From positions 1 through 64,000 of the forward strand of contig NZ_JAIWNB010000025.1 of NCBI RefSeq assembly GCF_020215705.1: a DNA stretch of 64,000 nt. Direction: 5' to 3'. Positions 52,021 through 61,803 of this stretch are shown here, in pieces; within the stretch, counting starts at the first letter, position 1; each line of letters opens with the position of its first letter. Source of the DNA: Nonomuraea aurantiaca (lineage in GTDB: Bacteria > Actinomycetota > Actinomycetes > Streptosporangiales > Streptosporangiaceae). The notes under the pieces are model-generated. The model was not told the origin of the DNA and did not search any database. It worked only from the letters and a program-made list of their open reading frames with translations. Position numbers and translations under genes: made by a program.

Positions 52021-52072
52021 TAGTTGACATACGTCTACTAGATTGAGCGCGCTAGTAGACCCGTGTCAACTA
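52021..52072. promoter_or_regulatory. Two-part TetR operator between DUF4345 and tetR genes
   Basis: The half from 52021 (AGTTGACA then GTCTACTAG) and the half ending 52072 (CTAGTAGAC then TGTCAACT) are inverted copies of each other with only the 3-base inner spacers differing (TAC versus CCG). The halves are 10 bp apart. Two dimers on opposite ends could cover both promoters. It is the strongest dyad in the window. Confidence 0.8.
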
Positions 52073-52082
52073 AACTTCTTGC

Positions 52083-52712
52083 GTGCCTCCCCGCCAGCGA
52101 CTCACCCCAGCCGACCGCCGCGCCCAACTCCTCGCCGTCGGCGCACGGCTCTTCGCCGCACACCCGTACGCCGACGTGCTGATGGAGGAGGTCGCCGAAG
52201 AGGCCGGTGTCTCCCGGGCCCTGCTCTACCGTCACTTCCCCAGCAAGCACGCCCTCTTCGCGGCCATCTACCAGCGGGCGGCGGATCAATTGCTTGCCGA
52301 GACGCGGCTCGACCCCGCCGACTCCCTGGTGGAGCAGCTCATCCAGGGCATGGACGTCCATCTCGACTACTTCGTGGCGAACCGCAACGCCGTCCTCGCC
52401 GCGAACCGGGTCCTCGCGGGCGACCCGGTGATCCAGACGATCATGACGAACGAGCTGGACGAGCTCCGTGCGCGGCTGCTGGCCGTACTCCCACTCGCGG
52501 ACGAGAGCGCCCGCGAGGCCGTGTCCGGTGTCCTGAAGAGCTGGCTGGTTTTCGTCCAGGTCCTCTGCGTCGACTGGCTCACCCACGCGACCTGTACGCG
52601 CACCCAGCTGCGCGATGTCTGCGTCGGCGCGGTTCTCGGCGCCCTCCGGCCGCTGCTCGCCGAGGACCCCGCCCCCGACTGGCCGCGACAAGGGCCCACC
52701 GCGGGTGCCTAG
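52083..52712 (+). CDS. TetR-family regulator
   Basis: 209 residues. HTH: AQLLAVGARLFAAHPYADVL MEEVAEEAGVSRALLYRHFP SKHALF. Helical ligand domain (LVEQLIQGMDVHLDYFVANR NAVLAANRVLAGD, WLVFVQVLCVDWLTHATCTR). GTG 52083. The two-part operator 11 bp upstream should be its own binding site, giving joint repression of itself and the DUF4345 gene. Confidence 0.88.
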   Translation: MPPRQRLTPADRRAQLLAVGARLFAAHPYADVLMEEVAEEAGVSRALLYRHFPSKHALFAAIYQRAADQLLAETRLDPADSLVEQLIQGMDVHLDYFVANRNAVLAANRVLAGDPVIQTIMTNELDELRARLLAVLPLADESAREAVSGVLKSWLVFVQVLCVDWLTHATCTRTQLRDVCVGAVLGALRPLLAEDPAPDWPRQGPTAGA

Positions 52713-52831
52713 GGCGGACTTTGCGCGAATTTATGAGTGCAAGTCCCATCAAAGTCCCGCACACGCCATGATCGAGACTGGCGGCACGCTCGTAAACGGG
52801 GGGCGTGCAGGCCGACCACGATTGGAGCAAC

Positions 52832-54367
52832 GTGCGAAGAAAGACGACTCTGCTCGCTACCGCGCTTTTAGCACTGGCCGCGGTTCTCCCTGTTCCTGCG
52901 GCCGGCGCGGCGACTGAGCCGGAAGCGGTAGGACAGAGCAGCATCACCTGGGCGCCCTGTGAGGAGGAGCCCAGTGCCGAGTGCGGCAAGCTGACCGTCC
53001 CCATCGACTGGTCCAAGCCGAGCGGCGAGACCATCGACCTGGCCATCGCCCGGCGCAAGGCCACCGACCCGACGGCTCGGGTCGGCTCCCTGGTGATCAA
53101 TCCCGGCGGGCCGGGCGGGTCGGGTGTCGAGGCCGTGTACGGCGCTCCCGACTCCTACACCGAGGAGCTGCAGAAGCGCTTCGACATCGTCGGCTTCGAC
53201 CCCCGGGGCGTGGGCCGCAGCCACCCGGTCATCTGCTCGGCCTCGGTGTACAACCAGATGCCGCACACCGTCATGTCGAGCCAGGCCGACTACAACGCCT
53301 GGGACGCCTTCACCAAGAAGCTGCACCAGGACTGCCGGGCACGCACCGGCCCCCTGTACGACCACGTCGACTCGCGCAACGTCGCGCGCGACATGGACGC
53401 CCTCCGCGCCGCCCTCGGCGAGGAGAAGCTGACGTACTACGGCATCTCGTACGGGACGCTGATCGGCCAGATGTACGCCGAGATGTTCCCGAACCGGATC
53501 CGGGCTCTCGCGCTCGACAGCAACATGGACCACAGTCTCGGCGTCGCGGGCTTCCTCAGCACCGAGGCGATCGCCATCGAGGACGCCTTCGACCAGTTCG
53601 TGGGCTGGTGCGAGGCCGACACCAGCTGCATCCTGCACGGGCGTGACGTCCGGAAGATGTGGAGTGATCTGCGGGCCAAGGCCCGGCGCGGCGAGCTGTA
53701 CTACCCCACCGCCCCGGACCGCCCGATGACCGAGCTGCAGGTCATCTACAACGCGGCGCTCGGCACCGAGGGCCCCGACTGGCGCTTGCTGAGCGAGGTC
53801 ATCAACTGGCTGAGCGGCGGGCCCGAGCCGTCATGGGTGCCGCCGCTGCCGGGCCGGGGCCCCGTGGAGGGCGACACCGCCGAACTGCCCACCCGGATCC
53901 TCTGCCAGGACTACAACCTCCGGGTGCGGAACTACGCCGAATATGCCTTCTACATGGGCGTTTCCAAGCGCCTGGCGCCCGACGTGCGGTACCACCCGTA
54001 CCCGATCGACGACATGCCCATCTGCCTGAACTCCACGACGACCAACCCGCCGCACCGGCTGAAGTACACGGGCGACGCGCCGATCCTGCTGGGTAACTCG
54101 CTGCATGATCCGGCCACGCCGTACATGTGGTCCGCCAACGCGGCGCGGCAACTCGGTCCGAAGGCTGTGCTGCTCACCTATGAGGGCTGGGGGCACCGCA
54201 TCTACGGCAAGGACAAGTGCCAGACGGACATCATCGACCAGTATCTGATCGCTCTGACGGTGCCTCCGCGCGGCACCCGCTGCGCCGTGGGCACGCCTGA
54301 GGAGAGCATGCGCAAGCAGCAGCAACTGCCGCAGAAGACGTGGCCAACGGACAAACAGCACTGGTAG
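52832..54367 (+). CDS. Secreted alpha/beta-hydrolase (tripeptidyl-aminopeptidase type)
   Basis: 511 residues. GTG 52832 (GGAG upstream) gives a signal peptide RRKTTLLATALLALAAVLPV PAAGAA; the upstream frame does not. Catalytic set: oxyanion GSLVINPGGPGGSG, nucleophile elbow YYGISYGTLIGQ (GxSxG), the Asp in LHDPATPYMWS and His in YEGWGHRIYG. Family: serine peptidases such as the Streptomyces tripeptidyl aminopeptidases, cutting short peptides outside the cell. A tandem terminator follows. Confidence 0.88.
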   Translation: MRRKTTLLATALLALAAVLPVPAAGAATEPEAVGQSSITWAPCEEEPSAECGKLTVPIDWSKPSGETIDLAIARRKATDPTARVGSLVINPGGPGGSGVEAVYGAPDSYTEELQKRFDIVGFDPRGVGRSHPVICSASVYNQMPHTVMSSQADYNAWDAFTKKLHQDCRARTGPLYDHVDSRNVARDMDALRAALGEEKLTYYGISYGTLIGQMYAEMFPNRIRALALDSNMDHSLGVAGFLSTEAIAIEDAFDQFVGWCEADTSCILHGRDVRKMWSDLRAKARRGELYYPTAPDRPMTELQVIYNAALGTEGPDWRLLSEVINWLSGGPEPSWVPPLPGRGPVEGDTAELPTRILCQDYNLRVRNYAEYAFYMGVSKRLAPDVRYHPYPIDDMPICLNSTTTNPPHRLKYTGDAPILLGNSLHDPATPYMWSANAARQLGPKAVLLTYEGWGHRIYGKDKCQTDIIDQYLIALTVPPRGTRCAVGTPEESMRKQQQLPQKTWPTDKQHW

Positions 54368-54454
54368 GTAACCAGAGCTGCCGGACCACGGCACCCGCCA
54401 CGGTCCGGTAGGTAAGCAGAGTTGCCGGACCACGGCACCCGCCGTGGTCCGGCA
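54363..54454. terminator. Tandemly duplicated bidirectional terminator
   Basis: A 44-bp unit starting GGTAGGTAA occurs twice. The second copy has a perfect stem GCCGGACCACGGC (54424-54436)/GCCGTGGTCCGGC (54441-54453) with loop ACCC; the first copy has changed two bases so that its stem is shorter. It separates the convergent hydrolase and nitronate monooxygenase genes. Confidence 0.8.
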
Positions 54455-54463
54455 CCGTTTCGG

Positions 54464-55429
54464 TCAGCGCTTTACCGCTCGGGCCAGTGCGTCCTCAGCC
54501 TGCGCGGCGATGGCTCCGACAAGGTCGGCTGCGGAGGGCAGGTCGTTGATGAGATCGATGGCCTCCCCGGCCCACATCGGCAGTGCGGGGATCTCGCCTC
54601 GTGCCACGCCATCCTGGTATGCCTGCTGGGCCTGGACATTGGTGGCGAGTTCGGCTTCTCGGCCCCGCCACTGATCCAGGAAAGGGTGGCCGAGGGTGCG
54701 GGCGGTGTATTTCGACGGCCACCCGGAGCCTCGGGCGATGTCAAGCACGCTGCTGCGCTCGGTGTCCTCCCCGCGCCCCTCGACGATCGCCTTGGCTGTC
54801 GAGGGGGCCACCAGGGCCTCGGTCGTGGCCTGGAAGCGGGTGCCGATGAGTGCCCCGGCGGCCCCCAGGGCCAGCACGGCGGCCAGCCCGCGGCCATCGG
54901 CGATCCCGCCGGCCGCCAGCACCGGCACCGGTGCCGCCAGGTCCACCACAACCGGCACGAAGGGCAACGTGGAGCGCCCGTGCCGAGCGCCATGCCCACC
55001 GCTTTCGACCCCCTGCGCCACGATGACATCGGCGCCCAGGTCCACCGCCCGCCTGGCCTCCTCCAGGTCGGTGACCTGAATGATCAGCGCCGTGCCCGCC
55101 CGGCGGATGCGTTCGGCGAACGGGCTCGGGTCTCCGAAGGACAACATCACCGCCCGGGGGGCGTACTCCAGCGCACGCTCGACCGCCCCGACATCGATCC
55201 GCCAGGTCAGGAAACCGATGCCCCACGGCCTTCCGCCGGAGCCCTCGGCAACGATCGGCACCTCGCGGGCCAGCCAGTCCGGATCGCCGTTGCCGCTGCC
55301 CAGCAGTCCGAGCCCGCCACCGCGAGAGACGGCCGCCGTCAGCGCACCACCGGCCGACCCGCCCATCGGCGCCAGGGCAATGGGGTGCTGCACGCCGAAC
55401 AACTTCGTGAACGCTGTCGAAAACGTCAT
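54464..55429 (-). CDS. Nitronate monooxygenase-like FMN enzyme
   Basis: 321 residues, TIM barrel: FGVQHPIALAPMGGSAGGAL TAAVSRGGGLGLLGSG, LIIQVTDLEEARRAVDLGAD VIVAQGVESGGHGARHG (FMN and active-site His region), PVLAAGGIADGRGLAAVLAL GAAGALIGTRF. Such enzymes oxidise alkyl nitronates or act as enoyl reductases with FMN. ATG 55429; two upstream ATGs are alternatives. Convergent with the peptidase gene. Confidence 0.87.
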   Translation of the reverse strand: MTFSTAFTKLFGVQHPIALAPMGGSAGGALTAAVSRGGGLGLLGSGNGDPDWLAREVPIVAEGSGGRPWGIGFLTWRIDVGAVERALEYAPRAVMLSFGDPSPFAERIRRAGTALIIQVTDLEEARRAVDLGADVIVAQGVESGGHGARHGRSTLPFVPVVVDLAAPVPVLAAGGIADGRGLAAVLALGAAGALIGTRFQATTEALVAPSTAKAIVEGRGEDTERSSVLDIARGSGWPSKYTARTLGHPFLDQWRGREAELATNVQAQQAYQDGVARGEIPALPMWAGEAIDLINDLPSAADLVGAIAAQAEDALARAVKR

Positions 55430-55592
55430 AACCGCAATCATCACTTCTTACCGGCTTGTACGCGGCGCTCGTCCTGCGCATGCCGCGCAGGACGAGGAGA
55501 CGGTCGCCGCGGTGCCAGCGCCGGTGAAGGGTTGATTCACCTGACCAAGTACATGCTCGGCCAGGAGAAAGGGCTTATGTGGGCCGCACCGC

Positions 55593-56810
55593 TCACAGTG
55601 ACGCCGGCTCCGGGAGCCGACCGAGGATCCAGGTGCAGAGTTCTTCGGTGATCTGGGTGTGCGCCTCGTTGTCGGACGCGCACAGGAACTCGTCCAGCTC
55701 GCTTTGCGACGGGCGCAGGCTGCCGATGTTGGCGTACACATCGTCCTGGTCGTCGAGGTCGCGGATCGCCACGGCGCTGACCGCGGGAACAAAACAGATG
55801 GAGCGGTAGTACACCTCGGCCTGACCGTGCTTGTTCAGGGCGTCGGCCAGAATGCCGAAGGACTCCAGCGTCCCGCCCGGTGCGCCGTCCAGCTCGGGCA
55901 GCCCGCTGGTACGGATGTCCTTATGGGCGCCGAGGATGCTTCTGAGCACGGCCACCTGCTGGTCATCTCCGGCGGACTGGGTGTAGAGCACGGTGCCGTT
56001 GAACACCAGGCCGGTGCACTTGAGCGCTTCGACGCCGGCCGGAACCCCGTTGCCGGTGCCGTTTCCCATACCGTTGGCCACCCCTATCTTTCTCGGGATG
56101 CTGGGCCACGAGCCGACCGCGCGGAGGTGGTCGAGGAATTCGGTACGCAGCGTGTCCTGCTGGGGTTCGCTGCCGACCTCGGAGATGTGACGGAACAGCA
56201 GCTGGCGCGCGGCCGGGCTGTTGATCTGGCGGGAGAAGACGGGGTTGGCCGGCCTGAGGAAGTGCGCGAACGCCTGCAGGGAGATCGGGATCCACGCACC
56301 CCGATGCGGACTGTCGTAGGAGACGTAGAGAGCCGTCTGATGGTCGAGGCCGTCATGCTCCATCTTGGCCAGGGCGTAGCGGGTGACCAGTCCACCCATA
56401 CTGAAGCCGCCGACGGTGAGCGGCGTGTTCCCATACCGTTCGGCGAGCGTCTGGGTGATGGCGGCGATCGCGGTCTGCGCGTTGTCCAGGATCGACGCGC
56501 TGCGCTCGGCGAAGCCGAGAATGACAAGGTCGCGGCCACGGCGGCGCAGTTCGCTGATGAGGGGGTAGTCACCCCGCTCCAGGAAATGCCAGGACTCGTG
56601 CAGGTTGGACGGACCTGTGTTGAAGCCGTCGGCGAGGATGACCGGATTGACGAGGCTCTGGTGGCCTTCTCCGTAGTACACCCAAGCGGTGCCACCGGGA
56701 AGCTCCCACATCCTGTCCGGTGTGGGTGCCGGTGCGGAGACCTCCAGCGGCGCGATCAGCCTGATCGGCCCGATGGCCTGCTCTGCCCGTACTGCCTGCT
56801 CTTCGCTCAT
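55593..56810 (-). CDS. Alpha/beta-hydrolase (lipase/esterase-like)
   Basis: 405 residues. Nucleophile elbow LTVGGFSMGGLVTRYALAKM (GxSxG), preceded by PVILADGFNTGPSNLHESWH FLERGDYP and RRRGRDLVILGFAERSASIL D. Later SYDSPHRGAWIPISLQAF and SAGDDQQVAVLRSI could carry the acid residue, and HTQITEELCTWIL the catalytic His. The family resembles DUF676/PGAP1-like hydrolases on large or lipid-linked substrates. No signal peptide, so it is likely intracellular. ATG 56810 with AGAGGGAAA. Confidence 0.75.
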   Translation of the reverse strand: MSEEQAVRAEQAIGPIRLIAPLEVSAPAPTPDRMWELPGGTAWVYYGEGHQSLVNPVILADGFNTGPSNLHESWHFLERGDYPLISELRRRGRDLVILGFAERSASILDNAQTAIAAITQTLAERYGNTPLTVGGFSMGGLVTRYALAKMEHDGLDHQTALYVSYDSPHRGAWIPISLQAFAHFLRPANPVFSRQINSPAARQLLFRHISEVGSEPQQDTLRTEFLDHLRAVGSWPSIPRKIGVANGMGNGTGNGVPAGVEALKCTGLVFNGTVLYTQSAGDDQQVAVLRSILGAHKDIRTSGLPELDGAPGGTLESFGILADALNKHGQAEVYYRSICFVPAVSAVAIRDLDDQDDVYANIGSLRPSQSELDEFLCASDNEAHTQITEELCTWILGRLPEPASL

Positions 56811-57111
56811 CTCATTTCCCTCTCCGGTGCGCACAGGGGATCCGGCGGCCTTGCCGGATTACTGCGATGATTACGGACCGCAATAGGGCGAACGCTGATC
56901 GACATGGCGGAGAAGGGTAAGGATTGACCATCCGTCACAGATCAATTACATGATTCGCGTTCCTGGAGGTCGGCCCACATGCGGGTGCGACTGCGGTCAA
57001 GAGCCCGACCGGGCGGTGAAAGTCATCGGGCCGACCTCGCGAGGATGGCAACTCCAGGAAGGGGGACGGCATCTAAACGACGTAGTCGATCAGGGATGAC
57101 GGGGTGGTGAG
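56811..57111. other. Divergent gap with nested inverted repeats
   Basis: TTCCTGGAG (56960-56968) pairs with CTCCAGGAA (57052-57060), and GAGGTCGGCCC (56966-56976) with GGGCCGACCTC (57028-57038). The elements overlap on the left and nest over about 100 bp. They could form a cruciform or be paired operators for the divergent esterase and kinase promoters. No gene is seen. Confidence 0.45.
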
Positions 57112-59813
57112 ATGGCGTCGGCGTCGGCCCTGCTTCCTGGTGACCCTCTTCGGCTGGGGGGAGTTCTGGCTGGCCGGGCGGCTCGGGGCCGGCGGGCAGG
57201 GGGTGGTGTACGAGGCGTACGACTCCCAGGGCGCCCGGGTGGCGATCAAGGTGCTGCACGGGGACGCCGCCGGTGACCAGGGTTTGCGGGCCCGGTTCGG
57301 CAAGGAGGCTGCCGCCGCTCAGCGGGTGGCCTCGTTCTGTACCGCCCGGGTGCTGGCGGTTGATCTGGACGCGCCCAAGCCGTACCTGGTCAGCGAGTAC
57401 GTCGAGGGGCCCAGCCTGCGCCAGGCGGTCGAGGGCGGCCGGCGTTTCAGCGGCGACGAGCTGCACCGCCTGGCTACCGCGGTGGCCACGGCGCTGACCG
57501 CCATCCACGACGCCGGCGTCATTCACCGCGATCTCAAACCCGACAACGTGCTGCTGGGGCCCGACGGCCCGCGCGTCATCGACTTCGGTGTGGCGCGGAC
57601 CCCGGAGATGTCGCTCACCGCCACCGGCCGGGTCACCGGCACCCCGACGTACATGGCTCCGGAGGTGTACACCGGCCAGCGCGCCGGCGCTCCCGCCGAC
57701 GTGTTCGCCTGGGGCGCCATCATGGTCTACGCGGCGACCGGTGACGATCCTTTCCGGGCGGAGAGTCTGGGCGCGGTCATGCACCGGGTCCTGTCGGCCG
57801 AGCCGGATCTGACGGTGCTGCCGCGGTCGGTGCGGTCCCTGGTCTCGGCGGCCCTGGCCAAAGAGCCCCTCGCCAGGCCGGCCGCGCGCGACCTGCTGCT
57901 CGGCCTGGTCAGCGGCGGCCTGGTCAGTGGCGGCCTGGTCAGTGGCGGTCAGGGCAGTCAGGCCGACCTGCTCACCGTCGGCAGCGTCGAGGCCGGGCTG
58001 CTCGACCGTGGGGCCCCGGCCGACCCCACTCTCGGCACCCTGGCTGACGACGCCTACGAATTCCTCGACCCCGCCGAGCGTGATCTGGTCCCTGATCTGT
58101 TCCTGCGCCTGGTGAACGTCACCGAAACAGGCGAGGTGACCGTACGGGCGGCGTCGCGGGAGGAGTTATCGGAGGCCAGGACGCCGCAGGAGCAGGCCGC
58201 ATTGGAGCGGATCCTGGAGGTCTTCGCCTACCTGGTGACCACGCGGGGCGATGACATCACCCTGGCCCGGCCGGCGCTGGTACGGGCCTGGCCGCGGCTG
58301 CGAACCTGGGTCGGCGACGAGCGCGACGGACTGCCCACGCACGACATGATCCGTACCGGCGCGCGCCACTGGAACGCCCATGGACGTCGGGAGGGCGACG
58401 TCTTCCAGGGCAGCCGCCTCGAGACGGCACTGCGCTGGGCCGCCACCGGCCGCCGCCACCTCACCCTGAGCAAGCTCGAACGCGACTTCCTCGACGCCTG
58501 CAACGCCGCCACCCGCCACCGTGTCCGGCGCCGCCGCCTCCTCACCGTCGCCCTGGCCGCCCTGCTCGTCCTCGCCCTGGCGGGCGGCGGCCTCGCTCTG
58601 CGGCAGAGCCGCCTGGTCTCGGAGCAGAGCAGGATCGTCGCGGCACAGCGGGACGAGGCGGTCGCGAGCAAGGTCGCGGCGCAGGCCGACACGATGCGCG
58701 CTACCGACCCGGTTCGGGCGATGCTGCTCAGCGTCGCCGCCTGGCGGCTGGCCCCCGTCCCCGCGACGCGGGCGACGCTGGAGAACGCGTGGGCACAGCG
58801 TGAGCGCGCTGCGTTCACCGACCCTGACACCGGCGCCGAGACCGTACGGCAGATGACCGCGGACGGGCGTACGTTCGTCAGCGTGTCCCCGCAAGGCGTG
58901 CGGATGTACGACGTACGTACGGGGAAGAGGGTCGATCGCAGACGGCGACATGGCCCTCGCCTTCAGTGCTGACGGGCGGCTGCTGGCGTCCATCGGCGGA
59001 CTGGGACAGCGGCTGGAGATGCGGGACACCTCGCAGCCGTCACGCGTGTCCGCGGCCCGGCTGCCGGGCCACTGGACGGCGTCCACCCTTGCGGTGAACG
59101 GGGACGGGACGCTCGTCGCGGTCGGCGCCAGCGACGGCAACGACGACCTTGAGGGTACGGGGCACAGTCGCGTGTTCATCTGGAACGTGCCGCGGCACAC
59201 GTGGATGCGGTCCGTCGAGACCGGGAACCTGTGGGAGGTCGTGTTCCGGCCGGGTAGCCCGATGATGGTGCCGGTAACCAGCTTGGGGAACCACATGATC
59301 GACCTCTCCACCGGCCGGCCGGTGGGTTCCGGGTTCGGTTCGGGAGGTCTGAACGGCGGAGCACGGACGATGGCCTTCAGCCCTGACGGAGCAGTCCTCG
59401 CCACCGGCGACGAGTCGGGCAGGCTCGCGTTCTGGGACGTGGCCACGGGCGCCAAGCGCGGCCCGACATTCCGGGCGAACCCCAACGACGGCGCCGGGAT
59501 CACCCAGATCGTCTTCTCGCCGAAGGGGGACGTGGCGGCGTCCATCGGCGGGGGAGCGGTCCAGCTGTGGGACGTCGCCACGCCGCGCAAGCTCGGGCCG
59601 TCGATGGCGGCGGACGTGGACTCCTTGTTGGCCGCGTTCGGATCAGGTGGCGCGGTCCTGCACACCCTTGATGAGACGGGTGTGCTGCGCGACATGTCCG
59701 TCGGGCCCGAGGCGACGGCCGCCACGATCTGCGCCCGCGCCGGGCGGGGGCTGACGCGGGCCGACTGGCAGCGGTATCTGCCCGGCGTGCCGTACCGGGA
59801 GGTCTGCCGGTGA
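57112..59813 (+). pseudogene. Ser/Thr kinase-WD40 receptor-like gene with two frameshifts
   Basis: ATG 57112 (SD GGGGTGG) opens MASASALLPGDPLRL. A run of six G (57156-57161) then shifts the frame, after which EFWLAGRLGAGGQGVVYEAY, VIHRDLKPDNVLLGP, VIDFGVA, GTPTYMAPE form an intact Hanks kinase. A middle part resembles the C-terminus of nSTAND1 regions without a P-loop, followed by a membrane span (LLTVALAALLVLALAGGGL). Near 58935 the frame shifts again (+1) and WD40 repeats (ALAFSADGRLLASIGG, GRLAFWDVATGAKRG, GGAVQLWDVA) run to 59813. With one G fewer the start joins the kinase. The intact product would be a membrane kinase with an extracellular propeller. Confidence 0.75.
57905..57949 (+). 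repeat. Three 15-bp tandem repeats in the kinase linker
   Basis: CTGGTCAG(C/T)GGCGGC is repeated three times in frame, encoding LVSGG x3 just after the kinase domain. Tandem arrays of this kind change copy number easily and could vary linker length. Confidence 0.6.
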
Positions 59814-59873
59814 TCGTCGGACCGGCCCGTTCCCGGTCGAGCGGGGACGGGCCGGCCATACGTCTGTCCGGGG

Positions 59874-61019
59874 TCAGCTCAGGAAGCTGCCGTACGGACC
59901 GCTCAAGATCTGGTTCTTCTGGCTCTGGCTGAAGTGCGTGTTCGGGTAGTCGTAGAACGAGGCGGACATCGGTGTCCCGTCGGTGGACGACGAGTCGGGC
60001 AGGCCGAAGGCATGGCCCAGCTCGTGGACCATCCCGCCGTACCAGCGGTTCATCGGGCCGTTCACGCCCGCGGCGCCATCGGCGTCGTGCTGGTTCAGGA
60101 TCACCCAGCCACCTCCGCCACCGCCGCCCGCGCCGTTGCCCTCCGCGCTGATCTCACCCACGTTGATCCAGCGCGGGTCGGGTGCTCTCAGGTTCAGCTT
60201 TCTGAGCAGTTCCTGCTGCATGTTGAACACGGTCCACCAGTACGGGTCGCTCCCGTTGGGGGTGGTCTCGTACCAGTTCTTCACGTGGTCGCCGTTGACG
60301 ACCTCCACCACGGGGTTGTTGAGGGTGAAGGTCTTGCCCAGCTCCTGCTTGTAGTAGCGCTGCGCCTCCCGCAGGACGTTGGCGATGCCGTCCGGCCACC
60401 GCTGGTCGAAGGCCACGTCGGAGGGCTTCAGCCAGTACACCCGGATTGTCTTCTCCGGGGGTGTGGTGGGGGTGCCGCCACCGCTGGTGTAGTTCGGCAA
60501 CCGCCAGGTCCGTGAGGACACCGCGTCGCAGGCCAGCTGTACGAGCCCGGTGTTGGCGGCCGACGAGCCGCCCGCGGGGACGACGCACTTGCTGGAGTGC
60601 ACGGCTTGGAGCCTGAAGGTCTTGTCGGGGCCGCTGACCGTCACCGGGACCAGGCGGAACTTCTGGTTGTTGGCGTTGGAGCAGTTCCACTGGATGACCG
60701 TGGCGTTGTCGGCGGTGGACGCGCCGTAGACGTCCACGCATCTGCCGCTGGTCGACGTGCCGACGGTGTACTGGTCGGTGGTGCCGCTCACCGGGGTGAA
60801 GGTGAAGTTCTGGTTGCCGCCACCGTTGCAGGACGCCTGCGTGAGCTGGACGCCGTTGGTGGTGGAGCTGTTGGGGAGGGTCAGGCAGTTGGCGCCGTTC
60901 TGGTTGACGGCTGTCGAGGTGAATGCCGTTGCGGCGTTGGCCGGTGAGGCGCCGACCATCGTGATCACAAAGACCAGGGCGGTGGTCAGCGAGGTAAGGG
61001 CAGCGGCTAATCGTTTCAT
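59874..61019 (-). CDS. Secreted zinc metalloprotease with RICIN lectin domain
   Basis: 381 residues. Signal peptide MKRLAAALTSLTTALVFVIT (cleavage near ANA-A). A beta-trefoil RICIN domain follows: NCLTLPNSSTTNGVQLTQAS, GRCVDVYGASTADNATVIQW and KCVVPAGGSSAANTGLVQLA, with QxF/W repeats. After a Pro/Thr linker comes the protease: GGMVHELGHAFGLPDSSSTD (HExxHxxG zinc site). Likely binds glycans or cell-wall sugars and cleaves nearby proteins. Start ATG 61019; the open frame upstream is shadow. Confidence 0.85.
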   Translation of the reverse strand: MKRLAAALTSLTTALVFVITMVGASPANAATAFTSTAVNQNGANCLTLPNSSTTNGVQLTQASCNGGGNQNFTFTPVSGTTDQYTVGTSTSGRCVDVYGASTADNATVIQWNCSNANNQKFRLVPVTVSGPDKTFRLQAVHSSKCVVPAGGSSAANTGLVQLACDAVSSRTWRLPNYTSGGGTPTTPPEKTIRVYWLKPSDVAFDQRWPDGIANVLREAQRYYKQELGKTFTLNNPVVEVVNGDHVKNWYETTPNGSDPYWWTVFNMQQELLRKLNLRAPDPRWINVGEISAEGNGAGGGGGGGWVILNQHDADGAAGVNGPMNRWYGGMVHELGHAFGLPDSSSTDGTPMSASFYDYPNTHFSQSQKNQILSGPYGSFLS

Positions 61020-61227
61020 CGATGCGCGTCCTCCGAGTCCTGGGAGCGAGGGCAGGCCTGTGCATACGATGACGCGCGAAAAGGTTTTCGGCAAGATCTT
61101 GTGAACGTTACAGGGAGAGCGACGAGGACAGCAGGCCATAGGGGTGGCAGCAGTACGTATCTCGGCGAGTCGTACGAAATGCTTTTCGGCCAAGGCCGGG
61201 ATGATCCGGCCGGTTGCCGCTGCCGGC

Positions 61228-61555
61228 TCAGTGGTCGTCGGCGGTCTGTCTGGCGGCGAGACCGGCGAACATGCCGCCATCGACGACGATCTCCGCTCCG
61301 GTGATGTAGCCGGCGCCGGAGGAGGCGAGGAACGCGACCGTACGGGCGATGTCGTGCGTCCGATCCGATGCGGCCCAAAGGTACGCGGGACGCCATATCC
61401 GCCCGGAAGCCGGCGAGTGCGGTGGCGGGCAGACCCTGTTTGTTCAGGGCGGGTGTGTCGATGGGGCCGGGGCTCACGGTGTTGACCCGGATGCCGCGGG
61501 GTGCGAGCTCGATGGCCAGCGCTCGGGCGCGGTCGTAGCCGAGGCGGGCGCGGCC
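61228..61555 (-). pseudogene. C-terminal scrap of an SDR gene, frameshifted
   Basis: Frame 1: RLGYDRARALAIELAPRGIR VNTVSPGPIDTPALNKQG to VPLGRIGSD; frame 2 then continues HDIARTVAFLASSGAGYITG AEIVVDGGMFAGLA to TGA at 61228. The Rossmann nucleotide site and catalytic Tyr/Lys are absent. Break near 61365. Confidence 0.65.
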
Positions 61556-61635
61556 GGTGTGCGGGCAGATGTCGCCGGCGGCCGGGCGGCGGGCGGGGAC
61601 CGGGCGGCGTTCGCACAGGAACAGCGGCGGGCGAG

Positions 61636-61803
61636 CAGTTGATTGAGACCGACCACGAGGAGGTCGTGGACGGCCGGGCCAGGCGCTACTACCGGCTCAC
61701 CGCCGAGGGCGCAGCCCGGCTGTTGGTCGAGGCCGAACGGCTGCGCCGGAACGCCGACACCGCCGCCGCCCGGCTGCGCTCAGCAGCGACGGCATCCAAC
61801 TGA
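61636..61803 (+). pseudogene. C-terminal scrap of a PadR regulator
   Basis: RARRYYRLTAEGAARLLVEA ERLRRNADTAAARLRS aligns with the end of the intact PadR at 26037-26378 (wing and dimer helix). The recognition helix and all of the N-terminal half are missing. Confidence 0.6.

Noticed and set aside
54422..55651. 409-residue plus-strand ORF
   Set aside because: Antisense of the nitronate monooxygenase gene, which has the FMN barrel motifs.
55659..56870. 403-residue plus-strand ORF
   Set aside because: Antisense of the esterase gene with its GxSxG site.
57905..57949. CRISPR-like short repeats
   Set aside because: Three direct 15-bp tandem repeats without spacers, in frame within a linker; no CRISPR array or cas gene in the window.
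58166..59725. 519-residue minus-strand ORF
   Set aside because: Antisense of kinase and WD40 parts; no domain of its own.
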